A stretch of DNA of 64,000 bases. It comes from an uncultured Clostridium sp. (lineage in GTDB: Bacteria; Bacillota; Clostridia; Clostridiales; Clostridiaceae). The stretch is taken from the NCBI GenBank assembly GCA_900539375.1, contig UQBY01000011.1, positions 1 to 64,000 on the forward strand, given 5' to 3'. The position numbers and the translations under genes are program-made. The stretch's first letter is position 1. Each line of letters opens with the position of its first letter. Below are positions 1 to 7,439 of the stretch, one piece after another. The notes under the pieces are model-generated. The model ran no database searches. It had not been told where the DNA came from and saw only the letters and a program-made list of their open reading frames with translations.

Positions 1-198
1 ATCTCTTGTATAAACCTTACCTACTAATTCATCTAAATTGCTCACTAAATTCTGATAAGTCTTCCCTTCCACTCTCAAATCTTTTACTTTAGCTTTTAAA
101 CAGTTTTCTATGCTTATTTCTGTGCCTTCAAATGTTTTATATTTGCCTGGTGCAAGACTTCCTATTTTATCTCTTCCTGGTATTTGCCTAGTATTCAC
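1..198 (-). CDS. Phage virion structural protein, N-terminal part only
   Basis: A - strand reading frame stays open from a GTG at 198 to the window edge (66 codons); the C-terminus is outside. GGAGG lies about 9 nt upstream of the GTG, which decides the start and gives a 10-nt overlap with the end of the gene before it. The product begins with a Gly/Pro-rich stretch and has a segment VEGKTYQN, a kind of motif I associate with phage tail-fibre or other virion surface proteins. The function is inferred from that motif and the late-gene position only. It is placed close after the minor head gene, which is early for a tail gene. Confidence 0.5.
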   Translation of the reverse strand, partial: MNTRQIPGRDKIGSLAPGKYKTFEGTEISIENCLKAKVKDLRVEGKTYQNLVSNLDELVGKVYTRD

Positions 199-481
199 AC
201 ATTTGCACCTCCACGCCAATGGAGTTAGTTTCACTTGGAATAATGTTCACGACTTTACTTCCATTTATAACAGACCTATTTCCTCTATTTACTTCTATTT
301 CTTGAAATCCATTTGCTTCTATAAGAATTTTTTCTTCATCAGAACAGTTATCATCAAGCCATATTAAAACACTGTCATCTGTAAAGTTCTTAACCAGAAA
401 CACAAACCCAAGTGTATCAAATTCATAACTCATCTGTTGATTTGCAACTGTTGGTTGCCTTATTAATTTTACTTTTGCCAT
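188..481 (-). CDS. Small phage virion-associated protein, unknown function
   Basis: This 97-residue protein starts at ATG 481 behind a strong AGGAGG with an 8-nt spacer. It lacks membrane segments, signal peptide and cysteine clusters. The middle (LVKNFTDDSVLIWLDD, then alternating hydrophobic residues) predicts a small beta-rich fold, as is common in head-fibre or baseplate accessory proteins. Its end overlaps the start of the partial structural gene at 198, suggesting translational coupling. I do not recognise a named family; a virion role is inferred from position downstream of the terminase-portal-minor head block. Confidence 0.6.
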   Translation of the reverse strand: MAKVKLIRQPTVANQQMSYEFDTLGFVFLVKNFTDDSVLIWLDDNCSDEEKILIEANGFQEIEVNRGNRSVINGSKVVNIIPSETNSIGVEVQMCEY

Positions 482-493
482 ATTTATTTCCTC

Positions 494-703
494 CTAGCAA
501 TTGCTCCTACATTTCATAGCAATTTTTCTATAAACAAAAGGTACTGCTCTAGGCTTTATTTCCTTACTTGGCTTTAACCTATTGCAATACCTTTTTATTT
601 CAAAATCAATATTAACTATCATAAAAGCTTCTCTTAGTATAGATTTGAAGCTTTCCATTATTTCACCTAGTCTTTCAGATAGCTTTTTAAGTGCTTCTTC
701 CAT
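494..703 (-). CDS. Small phage protein, unknown function
   Basis: The 69-residue product starts at ATG 703 behind AAGGAGTG. An upstream in-frame GTG at 712 overlaps that ribosome site, so I rejected it. The N-terminal half (KKLSERLGEIMESFKSILR) is an amphipathic helix and the C-terminal third is basic with two cysteines. It lies in the late operon between the zinc-ribbon-like small gene and the 97-residue virion protein. I do not recognise it. Confidence 0.55.
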   Translation of the reverse strand: MEEALKKLSERLGEIMESFKSILREAFMIVNIDFEIKRYCNRLKPSKEIKPRAVPFVYRKIAMKCRSNC

Positions 704-725
704 AACTCTCACTCCTTAGTTCCAA

Positions 726-893
726 CTATTCTTCCCAAGAGTACTTTTCTGACATTTTCCCATCTTGTCCTATTTTGCAATAACATTTGTTTCCTGCTAG
801 GGTATACTTTCCATTGTTTTCTATATTAGTATCACAACTTTTATCTCCCCACATACTTCTTTTACAATCTTTACAATAATTATCTCTATCCAT
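726..893 (-). CDS. Small cysteine-rich phage protein
   Basis: The start is ATG 893, 8 nt after AAAGGAGGAA; this ribosome site excludes the longer in-frame version that begins at 929. The product has 55 residues with CKDC near residues 7-10 and further cysteines near residues 20, 36 and 38, a spacing that could bind zinc or form disulfides. It belongs to the late operon downstream of the minor head gene. No family is recognised. Confidence 0.55.
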   Translation of the reverse strand: MDRDNYCKDCKRSMWGDKSCDTNIENNGKYTLAGNKCYCKIGQDGKMSEKYSWEE

Positions 894-918
894 AGCTCTT
901 ATTCCTCCTTTTGGGTAT

Positions 919-950
919 AAAAATAGCACCTACTCTATTGAACAAGTGCT
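919..950 (-). terminator. Possible weak terminator inside the late operon
   Basis: On the - strand AGCAC pairs with GTGCT and the stem can be extended with wobble pairs around a CAATAG loop; ATTTTT follows. It begins just after the stop of the 56-residue gene at 953. The stem is imperfect, so it may act as an attenuator or be fortuitous. Confidence 0.4.
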
Positions 951-952
951 TT

Positions 953-1123
953 TCAATCTTCTTTAAATTTCTCAGATTCTTCTATATATTTTAAATATTT
1001 TTCAAAACTAATTTTTGCTTTTTCTGGTGCTTTATCAGTTAAGATAAATTGTTTTTTTTCTTCATCTATATCCCACCATTCATCATTTTCTTTCCATATA
1101 AATAAATCTCCTGGTGCCCTCAT
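953..1123 (-). CDS. Small acidic phage protein downstream of minor head gene
   Basis: An intact 56-codon gene with ATG at 1123 and GGAG 9 nt upstream. Its start is 5 nt beyond the stop of the minor head gene, so both are translated from one message. The product is acidic (about 18 Asp+Glu), contains WWDIDEE and TDKAPEKAK, and has no membrane segment. Similar tiny proteins occur beside phage head genes, as I recall. Because the preceding gene carries a toxin-like peptidase domain, an immunity role is conceivable, but nothing in the sequence demonstrates it. Confidence 0.6.
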   Translation of the reverse strand: MRAPGDLFIWKENDEWWDIDEEKKQFILTDKAPEKAKISFEKYLKYIEESEKFKED

Positions 1124-1128
1124 GTGAA

Positions 1129-2934
1129 TCAACTCCTTTTAATTATTTTATCAACTTCTTCCATAAATTTCAATGAAAATTCTCTTGGCTTTTTTGAATC
1201 ATAAAATTCTGCAAATACTTCTGATAAAATCTCACTTCCATCAAGCCTTGTGCTTGAATATATTGATAAATAACTCTTTAGTTTTATAAACAATTCTTTT
1301 TCAGATTCAACATTTAATATTTTTTTACTTATATCTATTGTATTTATTTTATATAAATCATGTATTGTGTGACCAATTTCATGTTTTACTATGGCTCTAT
1401 ATGATGTATTGGCAGTGAACCACTTTTCCTCCGATAAGCTTAAATAATATTTTTTTAATATCTCTTTACTTCTTAGCATTTTACCATTAATACAAATAAT
1501 GTGCTTTTTGGATTGTGCAAAATCTTCATCTTGCATATAGTATTGTAACTTTAAAGTTAAAGGTTTCTTTTTATCCTTTAATATTGGATATTTATTAGCC
1601 AACATTGACATATCATCTATAATCTCTTTAACTAATACTACATCACCATCAAACTTTTTAAATTCTGATAAAACAATTCCTTTACTTTCTGCATATCCTC
1701 TAAGTTCCTTATATTCTTCCTTTGATATTAAAGTTCCACTCTTAGGCCATATGCTATCATTTATTGTGCTCATTTTATTGCTTAATTCTTTTTTAATACC
1801 TTCCCATTGTATTTTTTTACTCTTGTATTTTTTTCTATTATCCTCATCAAGGCTTCCTGCTTCAAGATTTTTATATTTTCTTATCATTCTTTCTGCATAT
1901 TTCTGTTTTTGTTGCAGATTGTATATCTCAATAGACTTTTTCTGTTCCTCTTTGCTCGGAGGATTAGGTTCAGTATTTATTCCAGGAAAGAATGTTGTGC
2001 AAGTATCTTTGCAATTTGGATGAAAAAGTCCAACTTTCATAGCTGCACTAAGAAGAGGATAATTTCCATCTTTGGATGAACCACCACTCCATACATCATC
2101 TATGAAAACTTTGCCTTGAAATGGAACGCACTTAGGACAACCTCCACCTCTCTTAGTTACAATAACTGTATGTATTCCCCATTCTGCTCTCTTGGCTCCT
2201 TCGCCTTGAAGGTAAGCTCTTTTATTTGCAGTTCTTAATGCCATAGCAACATAATCAACTATATTGACTCTAGCACCATTTTTATACTCTATGCAGTTAA
2301 TTCCTTTACTGAGAAAGTCTTTAGTTGCCATATCCACAGCCTGTTCCATTGTACCAGCTCCAGTATTGGCATAAACCTGAGCATTAAATATAGTTTTTCT
2401 ATATTCATCATTTGCTTTTCTAAGCATTGCTATCTCAGCTTTTGAAAAATCTTCTTTAGTTGCTTTTAAAAGAGCATTGAGCTTTCTATCATTAATTTTA
2501 AAGAATTCTCCATTAAATTCAGCTGTTCTTTCCCCTTTAATCCTAGAAATAATATCTCCAGCTATATCTTTTAGAGGTTTTCCTTTGAATTCCTGTATAA
2601 ATTCCCTTACCTTTTCAGAAATGCTAAAAGGTTCATATCCTCTTCTTATAGCTTTTAATATTTTTATCTCTTGGTCCATGTTACCTGCTGCATATGATTT
2701 CTTTATCATTTCTTCAACTTCATCATTTATTGTACTGAAATATGTTGAAAATTTACTTTTATTATTCTTTCTATAGGCTTGTAAAGATTTTAATTGTTCT
2801 GCTTGCCACATGCTCCAGTTGAACCCTTCTTCTTTTTCCCATGCTCTATGCCTTTTATAATTCCTAAGCATAGAATTTATAAGTTCCTCTTCTATCCTTT
2901 GAAAAGCACCTGCAACATCATAATCCTTACTCAT
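1129..2934 (-). CDS. Phage minor head (MuF-like) protein with C-terminal zinc-peptidase domain
   Basis: This 601-residue protein follows the portal gene with an 8-nt overlap, the usual place of minor head proteins. Residues 1-320 look like the phage minor capsid fold: CPKC at 266-269 and FHPNC at 304-308 match the conserved Cys/His signature of the Phage_min_cap2/MuF group. Residues 330-390 are a charged helical linker. The C-terminal domain carries HEIGH at 518-522 and ILSEVFAEFY at 569-578, the HExxH and downstream Glu pattern of zincin metallopeptidases. MuF proteins with exchangeable C-terminal enzyme domains are known as phage-borne polymorphic toxins or ejected effectors. Peptidase activity and target are inference. 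Confidence 0.85.
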   Translation of the reverse strand: MSKDYDVAGAFQRIEEELINSMLRNYKRHRAWEKEEGFNWSMWQAEQLKSLQAYRKNNKSKFSTYFSTINDEVEEMIKKSYAAGNMDQEIKILKAIRRGYEPFSISEKVREFIQEFKGKPLKDIAGDIISRIKGERTAEFNGEFFKINDRKLNALLKATKEDFSKAEIAMLRKANDEYRKTIFNAQVYANTGAGTMEQAVDMATKDFLSKGINCIEYKNGARVNIVDYVAMALRTANKRAYLQGEGAKRAEWGIHTVIVTKRGGGCPKCVPFQGKVFIDDVWSGGSSKDGNYPLLSAAMKVGLFHPNCKDTCTTFFPGINTEPNPPSKEEQKKSIEIYNLQQKQKYAERMIRKYKNLEAGSLDEDNRKKYKSKKIQWEGIKKELSNKMSTINDSIWPKSGTLISKEEYKELRGYAESKGIVLSEFKKFDGDVVLVKEIIDDMSMLANKYPILKDKKKPLTLKLQYYMQDEDFAQSKKHIICINGKMLRSKEILKKYYLSLSEEKWFTANTSYRAIVKHEIGHTIHDLYKINTIDISKKILNVESEKELFIKLKSYLSIYSSTRLDGSEILSEVFAEFYDSKKPREFSLKFMEEVDKIIKRS

Positions 2935-4396
2935 CTAAAGCACCTTCAAGATTAACTTTAGGCTCATCTAATGTAACAACTCCTAATTGTTCCTTAATAA
3001 GCCTCACCTCGTTAGCTTTCCATTCATCATCTTTTGTATCTCCCCACATCTCTTCAACCTTAGCTTCTATTGACATAGGTGTGTTAGGATTAGATAGTGT
3101 TTCAACTACTGCTTCAAAGCTTGGATTAGCATATTCTCCAAATGAAACTGTTATCTCAGTATTTTCTATAGGTTTATTGAGCCATGTATTGTATGCTTTG
3201 AATATTACATCAACCAACCTTGGAAGCATTTCAGAAATAGCCTCTATGATAGCATTTCTAGTATATAGAGTAGTCTTTTCTTTCTCTCTTTGTGCCTCTG
3301 CATTGTCTAATTTCTTTGTGTCTATTCCTAATGTAGAGGGGCTTATTAAACCTTGTAAGCACAAATCTAAAGCAGTTATATAAGTTTGAATATAATTTTC
3401 TGTAGGGATAACTGGTTGCTCTGTATCTATCTTTACTTCACTTTTTTCACTTAGTGGGTTTCCTATCTTTATATATTTATTGTCAAAATAATTTGGCTTC
3501 AATACTTCTCCAGTATTAGGGTCTTTAGGTAGCAATTCTATAGGTACATAAGTCCTTGCTCTTCCAGCCCTCAATGCCTCTATCCATTGTGACCATGCTT
3601 CATCTAAACTATCAAAGCTATCTATTTTTCCATCAAATATGCTTTGCCCTCTGCCTTCCCATTTATCACTTTCAAAGATAATATAAGGGACTGCCATACA
3701 AAAGCTTTTATCAAATGTTATATTAACTAAATTAGCTGTTTGAGGAATACTGTTCAAAGGCACTTCACTATTGCCCTTATATAGCTTATATTTGACATAT
3801 CCAAAGCCATATGTTTCATGTAACGCATACACTGCTCTATTAACTGTATATTGCACATGGAACACTATTTCTTTTATTCTTCCTCTGTCATAGTTAATGT
3901 TAATATTTTCACCACTATAAAATTCTATTATAGGAAGCTTAGATATTTGAGGATCAAAAGAAATCTTAAAAGCTCCATCTCCAACAACAAGGGCTTTCTT
4001 TGTGGCTTTTTCTAATTGTTTATACAATTTGTTCTCTTTTACAATACTTTCCCAAAGGTCATTCTTTTCAACATTTTCAAATTCTATGTTGTTCAAATCT
4101 GAAAGAACTATTGAAGCAAGAGTATTAACTATTATCTTTGGAAGTCCTGTATGTTTTTTGATTATTTCCATTCCAGGAGTAGGAACTGAACCCCAAAAGC
4201 TGCAATTAATATTAGGAATTTGCTTATATAGTTGGTCCAACTCATAAGAATCTCCTCTATACCAAATGTTATTTTTAAAAGCATTTCCTTCATAATCCAT
4301 TAATTCATGTATAGTAAAATTAGTTGGTTGAGCTTCTTGTATTTGTAAAAAACTTCTTAGCATATTTCTCACCCCCTGTTTTATTTTTTCAAACAT
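2927..4396 (-). CDS. Phage portal protein
   Basis: A 489-residue protein directly downstream of the large terminase gene and upstream of the minor head gene, the standard portal position in siphophages. It is similar in layout to SPP1 gp6-type portals: mixed alpha/beta N-terminal half with many aromatic residues, long helical C-terminal half (near residues 340-400) and acidic tail. The portal forms the dodecameric ring through which the terminase pumps DNA. The start ATG 4396 has GGAG upstream; the 3' end overlaps the next start, indicating coupled translation. Confidence 0.85.
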   Translation of the reverse strand: MFEKIKQGVRNMLRSFLQIQEAQPTNFTIHELMDYEGNAFKNNIWYRGDSYELDQLYKQIPNINCSFWGSVPTPGMEIIKKHTGLPKIIVNTLASIVLSDLNNIEFENVEKNDLWESIVKENKLYKQLEKATKKALVVGDGAFKISFDPQISKLPIIEFYSGENININYDRGRIKEIVFHVQYTVNRAVYALHETYGFGYVKYKLYKGNSEVPLNSIPQTANLVNITFDKSFCMAVPYIIFESDKWEGRGQSIFDGKIDSFDSLDEAWSQWIEALRAGRARTYVPIELLPKDPNTGEVLKPNYFDNKYIKIGNPLSEKSEVKIDTEQPVIPTENYIQTYITALDLCLQGLISPSTLGIDTKKLDNAEAQREKEKTTLYTRNAIIEAISEMLPRLVDVIFKAYNTWLNKPIENTEITVSFGEYANPSFEAVVETLSNPNTPMSIEAKVEEMWGDTKDDEWKANEVRLIKEQLGVVTLDEPKVNLEGALDE

Positions 4397-4409
4397 CTAT
4401 ATCACTCTC

Positions 4410-5810
4410 CTATTGATAACCTAATAGATACATAGTTTCAACAACTCCTGTTGTTGCATCTGGTGCATCATCATGTTTGTTTTCACCTTCTCTTTGATAC
4501 TTAACCATTGCCATATAATATTCTGGCCATTTATCTTTCCAATTTCTTGGGTAATAGATATGCTCCATAACCCATGTAGAATTTGAAATAATTCTAGCTT
4601 TTTTATTCTTAGATTGATGAAACCACTTTATTACTGCTTGATTGCTATTATATTTTTCTAATAAAATCCTAACTACATTTCTTGCAAATCCTGAACCACC
4701 ATTATTTGATTCTATTCTTCCTCTGTTAACTTCAAATTCATAAATCCTTTTGGCTGTTTCAGGTTCTGTCTTTGCCATAGGCTCTTGTGTATAATAAACA
4801 TCAAGTATATAAACCTCCTTCATATACACACCCCAAATAATAGTACATAAATAGTCTGTTCCTTCATCCGCTGTATCTGTATATGAATAAATGCCTTCAA
4901 ATAAGCTATTTCCTTCACTATCTGCTGGAAGAGTATCATAAGTCTTGAAATTTTCATAAAGCCTTCCTTTTATGTCAATAGGCTCTTGCTGGTAGTTTGC
5001 TGAAAATATATCAGCACCCATAGCTGATTTTTTATCTATAGCCGATTCATAACTAAGCACTTCAGGACAAAGCATTTCATGTTTTTTTTCATCCTGAATA
5101 GCTTTCATGCTTATGTGCCTATATTTTTTAGTTTTTTCCTTGCACCATTCAAGAACTTTTCCAGCTAAATCATCACTATGCCATCTAGTCATAATAACAA
5201 TTATTTTTCCACCTTCTTCGAGCCTTGAAAGCATTGTATTTGTGAACCACTCCCAATGCTTCTCTAACACATTTGCATTATTTGCTTCTTCTGCATTCTT
5301 TATAAGGTCATCTATAATCATTAGACTTGCTCCAAAACCTGTGGCTGTTCCTGTTGGAGAGGTAGCTAAGTAATTATTATATCCACCTTCTAAGCTCCAA
5401 AGATTCATGGCTCCATCACCACGCTTAATTTTTATTCCTGGAAAGATGTCGCTATAAACTGCTTTATACTTATCAGCCTTTTCTTCTTGAATGCTATTTC
5501 TAACATTCTTGGAAAACATAGTTGAAAGGGTTTCATTGTATGAACCAGTCATTATTTTTTCATTTTTATTTTTTCCAAGTACCCACTCAACAAATAGTCC
5601 TGCTGTTCGTGACTTCCCATGTCTAGGTGGCTCATTGACCACAAGCACTTGGTCATCTGATTCATAGAATTCTTGAAAGTCTTTGCAAAGCTCTATAAGA
5701 TAACTTCTATTTAGTTTATAAAAATCAGGAGCTTTTAAATTGCAATAAAAAAAGAACTCACGTCTTGCAAGTTCACATTTAGCTCCTAATTGTATTAACT
5801 TTTTATCCAT
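4410..5810 (-). CDS. terL: Terminase large subunit
   Basis: This is the ATP-driven DNA packaging motor and headful nuclease. The Walker A-like motif PRHGKSRT is near residues 62-69, Walker B MIIDD near 165-170 and a coupling segment IVIMTRW follows. The C-terminal nuclease half has acidic candidates in YTDTADEGTDY and HDDAPDAT, as expected for an RNase H-like fold. About 466 residues is normal. The start is uncertain: ATG 5810 is taken; a GTG at 5819 is also in frame and neither has a good ribosome site, so coupling to terS, which ends at 5803, is likely. Confidence 0.93.
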   Translation of the reverse strand: MDKKLIQLGAKCELARREFFFYCNLKAPDFYKLNRSYLIELCKDFQEFYESDDQVLVVNEPPRHGKSRTAGLFVEWVLGKNKNEKIMTGSYNETLSTMFSKNVRNSIQEEKADKYKAVYSDIFPGIKIKRGDGAMNLWSLEGGYNNYLATSPTGTATGFGASLMIIDDLIKNAEEANNANVLEKHWEWFTNTMLSRLEEGGKIIVIMTRWHSDDLAGKVLEWCKEKTKKYRHISMKAIQDEKKHEMLCPEVLSYESAIDKKSAMGADIFSANYQQEPIDIKGRLYENFKTYDTLPADSEGNSLFEGIYSYTDTADEGTDYLCTIIWGVYMKEVYILDVYYTQEPMAKTEPETAKRIYEFEVNRGRIESNNGGSGFARNVVRILLEKYNSNQAVIKWFHQSKNKKARIISNSTWVMEHIYYPRNWKDKWPEYYMAMVKYQREGENKHDDAPDATTGVVETMYLLGYQ

Positions 5811-6387
5811 CTTTATCACTAGCTATTTTTAATAACTGTTCTGTTGTTAATTCTTCATATGGATTATTTATATTGCCTGATACTTCAACTTTTTCTTTAA
5901 ACATGCCTAAATGCTTACCTAAAAGCTCTAAAGCTCTAACTTTATCGCAAGTAGATATTTCAATACCATTCTTGCCTCTTTTGATACTAGCTATAGCTTT
6001 TTTGTCTGTTTCTGATAATTCATCAGTAAGAACTAATTCAACTACCTTTTGTTTTACAATATTGCCATCATGGTCTAATAGAACTTCTCCATTTTCATCA
6101 TAAACAATTTCTTCAATTACTTTTGCATACTTGGAACCATTACTAAATGCAATAGCTGCTAACTCTTCTAAAACTTTGTCTTGAGTTATCTCTGTTCTTT
6201 TTTCTCTTTCCCTCATTCGCTCATCTAAATATTCTTTAATGTTAGCATTTGTTAGCAATCTGCTCCCATTTGCTCTTGCAGTATCATCTTTTTTTACATT
6301 TGGATAAGCAACTTTATAAGCTCTAGTGGCATTTAAATCCACTAAATACTCATTAACAAATATCTTTTGCTTTTCAGTTAATTTCAT
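5803..6387 (-). CDS. terS: Terminase small subunit
   Basis: This 194-residue protein begins with LTEKQKIFVNEYLVDLNATRAY, the helix-turn-helix region typical of Terminase_2 small subunits that recognise the pac or cos site. The middle is charged and helical and the C-terminus ends in a short LLKIAS helix that may contact TerL. ATG 6387 is preferred, with AGGTGG about 6 nt upstream; a GTG at 6396 overlaps that site. It is the first protein-coding gene of the late operon, behind a structured leader. Confidence 0.9.
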   Translation of the reverse strand: MKLTEKQKIFVNEYLVDLNATRAYKVAYPNVKKDDTARANGSRLLTNANIKEYLDERMREREKRTEITQDKVLEELAAIAFSNGSKYAKVIEEIVYDENGEVLLDHDGNIVKQKVVELVLTDELSETDKKAIASIKRGKNGIEISTCDKVRALELLGKHLGMFKEKVEVSGNINNPYEELTTEQLLKIASDKDG

Positions 6388-6416
6388 CAATGCCACCTCG
6401 CTTTCATAAAAATTAA

Positions 6417-6488
6417 AGCCAGTAGGATTATACTATTGTGTTTAAGAAGGATTCCCTCCTTCATATTTATTTTTTGCTACTACTGGCT
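6417..6488 (-). promoter_or_regulatory. Structured leader of terS (perfect 9-bp inverted repeat enclosing a hairpin)
   Basis: AGCCAGTAG at 6417-6425 and its exact complement at 6480-6488 can close a 72-nt domain. Inside it the transcript has a second hairpin, GAAGGA-GGGAA-TCCTTC. On the - strand the closing stem is followed by TTTAATTTTT, so the domain could act as a terminator or attenuator just before terS. Its function is unknown; the pairing is directly visible. Confidence 0.5.
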
Positions 6489-6496
6489 CATAGGCA

Positions 6497-6527
6497 TTAA
6501 AAAAGAACCCTATTGCTAGAGTTCTTT
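6497..6527 (-). terminator. Rho-independent terminator after the phage tRNA
   Basis: The - strand transcript forms an 11-bp stem (one G-T pair) with a GCAA tetraloop, followed by six or more U residues. It lies 30 nt downstream of the tRNA-Pro and upstream of terS. Late transcripts would therefore need read-through or antitermination to reach the packaging genes. Confidence 0.8.
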
Positions 6528-6556
6528 AAAATTAGGGGGGATTTTAATTTTTAAAA

Positions 6557-6630
6557 TGGTCTGAGTAGCAAGAATCGAACTTGCTTAATCTACGCCCCAA
6601 ACGTAGTGAACACCAATGCCCCATACTCAG
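6557..6630 (-). tRNA. Phage tRNA-Pro (anticodon UGG)
   Basis: A 74-nt cloverleaf with encoded CCA can be drawn by hand. The acceptor stem CTGAGTA/TACTCAG is perfect; the D stem GGGC/GTTC has two G-T pairs; the anticodon stem CTACG/CGTAG holds the loop TTTGGGG; the T arm is GCAAG-TTCGATT-CTTGC. Positions 34-36 read TGG, which decodes CCA and other proline codons. The tRNA is transcribed with the late genes between the late promoter and terS. The weak D stem leaves some doubt over charging efficiency. The prophage integration site at 21697-21726 has a different acceptor sequence, so this is not the att tRNA. Confidence 0.9.
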
Positions 6631-6636
6631 ATATTT

Positions 6637-6706
6637 GGCACTTTTTACAGTGCCTTTAGGCTTACCAGGCCTAGTTGTTAACTCAAGAGGAATCATCAAC
6701 ATGATT
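6637..6706 (-). ncRNA. Candidate structured RNA: three stem-loops upstream of tRNA-Pro
   Basis: Read on the - strand, three hairpins follow each other: AATCAT-GTTG-ATGATT (6706-6691), TAGGC-CTGGTAA-GCCTA (6673-6657) and GGCACT-GTAAAA-AGTGCC (6654-6637). The last one ends 7 nt before the tRNA acceptor stem. They would be the first transcribed bases after the predicted late promoter. No start codon with a ribosome site is present. They may guide tRNA processing, act as antitermination RNA (put-like) or form a riboregulator. I know no family that fits. Confidence 0.45.
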
Positions 6707-6729
6707 TAAACCCAATATCATAGTACTAT

Positions 6730-6766
6730 ATTATAGAAAGTACTTCAATTCCAATAAGAAGGACAT
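6730..6766 (-). promoter_or_regulatory. Predicted phage late promoter with activator box
   Basis: On the - strand TATAAT (6735-6730) is preceded at 17 nt by a poor -35, CTTATT (6758-6753). Immediately upstream is ATGTCCTT (6766-6759), which recurs at 6833-6826, 67 bp away. A weak -35 abutting a repeated box is what an activator-dependent promoter looks like. The regulator gene at 6863-7405, just upstream, is the obvious candidate activator. Promoter and boxes are seen; the regulation is inferred. Confidence 0.55.
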
Positions 6767-6862
6767 ATTTTTAATTATAAAATTCTCTTGTTTTGGCTAT
6801 ATATCTAGTTTTTTTAACTTTTTAAAAGGACATTTTTGTAAGAATTTATATAAAATAAATTT

Positions 6863-7405
6863 TTATAATTTTATTCCATCAATTCCAAAAAACAATATGC
6901 TCAAATCCTCTATTGCTGCTCTTACATCTCTTCCAACTGTTTTTGTTGTTATATCAAAATGTTCAGCTACTTTTTCATAGCTTGGAACAACTTCTTCTTT
7001 TGAAGGCTCTATATACATATATTGAATTATATTGAATCTTCTATCTTTACCATCACCTTTGCATATAGATTCATAGTATTTCATGCATTTATTTATATGA
7101 CCTATTATTATTCTTGTTCTTAATTTAGTTCTTCCAATTGCCTGTACATATTGTTCTTCATCATCAATGCTCTCAATATCGTCAAGAACATCAAGTGCAT
7201 TTTCTTCATAAACTTTATTAATAGTTCCTTCTGAATTTTTACTATGAATTTTTAATTTTCTATAATGACTAAGCAATAATCTTGTATTTCTAAGTCTTCT
7301 ATCATACCTTTTTTTAGTTTTATGAAATTCTTGCTCTTTTATATATTTAATCCCTTCTCTTACTCCAATTTTTACTGCTTCTTCATATGATATTTTATTT
7401 TCCAT
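6863..7405 (-). CDS. Phage late transcription regulator, ArpU/RinA or sigma-like
   Basis: The 180-residue product has a basic, helical N-terminal two-thirds and, near residues 143-170, a helix-turn-helix reading SYEKVAEHFDITTKTVGRDV, like sigma region 4 or ArpU/RinA proteins that switch on packaging and structural genes. The start ATG 7405 has AAAGGAG upstream. It sits between the replication block and the late promoter, exactly where such activators lie in Firmicute phages. The two ATGTCCTT boxes at 6759 and 6826 are candidate targets. The family call rests on this motif and on context. Confidence 0.7.
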   Translation of the reverse strand: MENKISYEEAVKIGVREGIKYIKEQEFHKTKKRYDRRLRNTRLLLSHYRKLKIHSKNSEGTINKVYEENALDVLDDIESIDDEEQYVQAIGRTKLRTRIIIGHINKCMKYYESICKGDGKDRRFNIIQYMYIEPSKEEVVPSYEKVAEHFDITTKTVGRDVRAAIEDLSILFFGIDGIKL

Positions 7406-7439
7406 ATTTATATCTCCTTTACACCAATTTTTTATTAAA

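Noticed and set aside
6631..6720. Hammerhead-like ribozyme suggested by TTGATGA near the late promoter
   Set aside because: The core needs CTGATGA with a matching GAAA and cleavage site; neither is present, and the TTGATGA bases fall within a simple hairpin.
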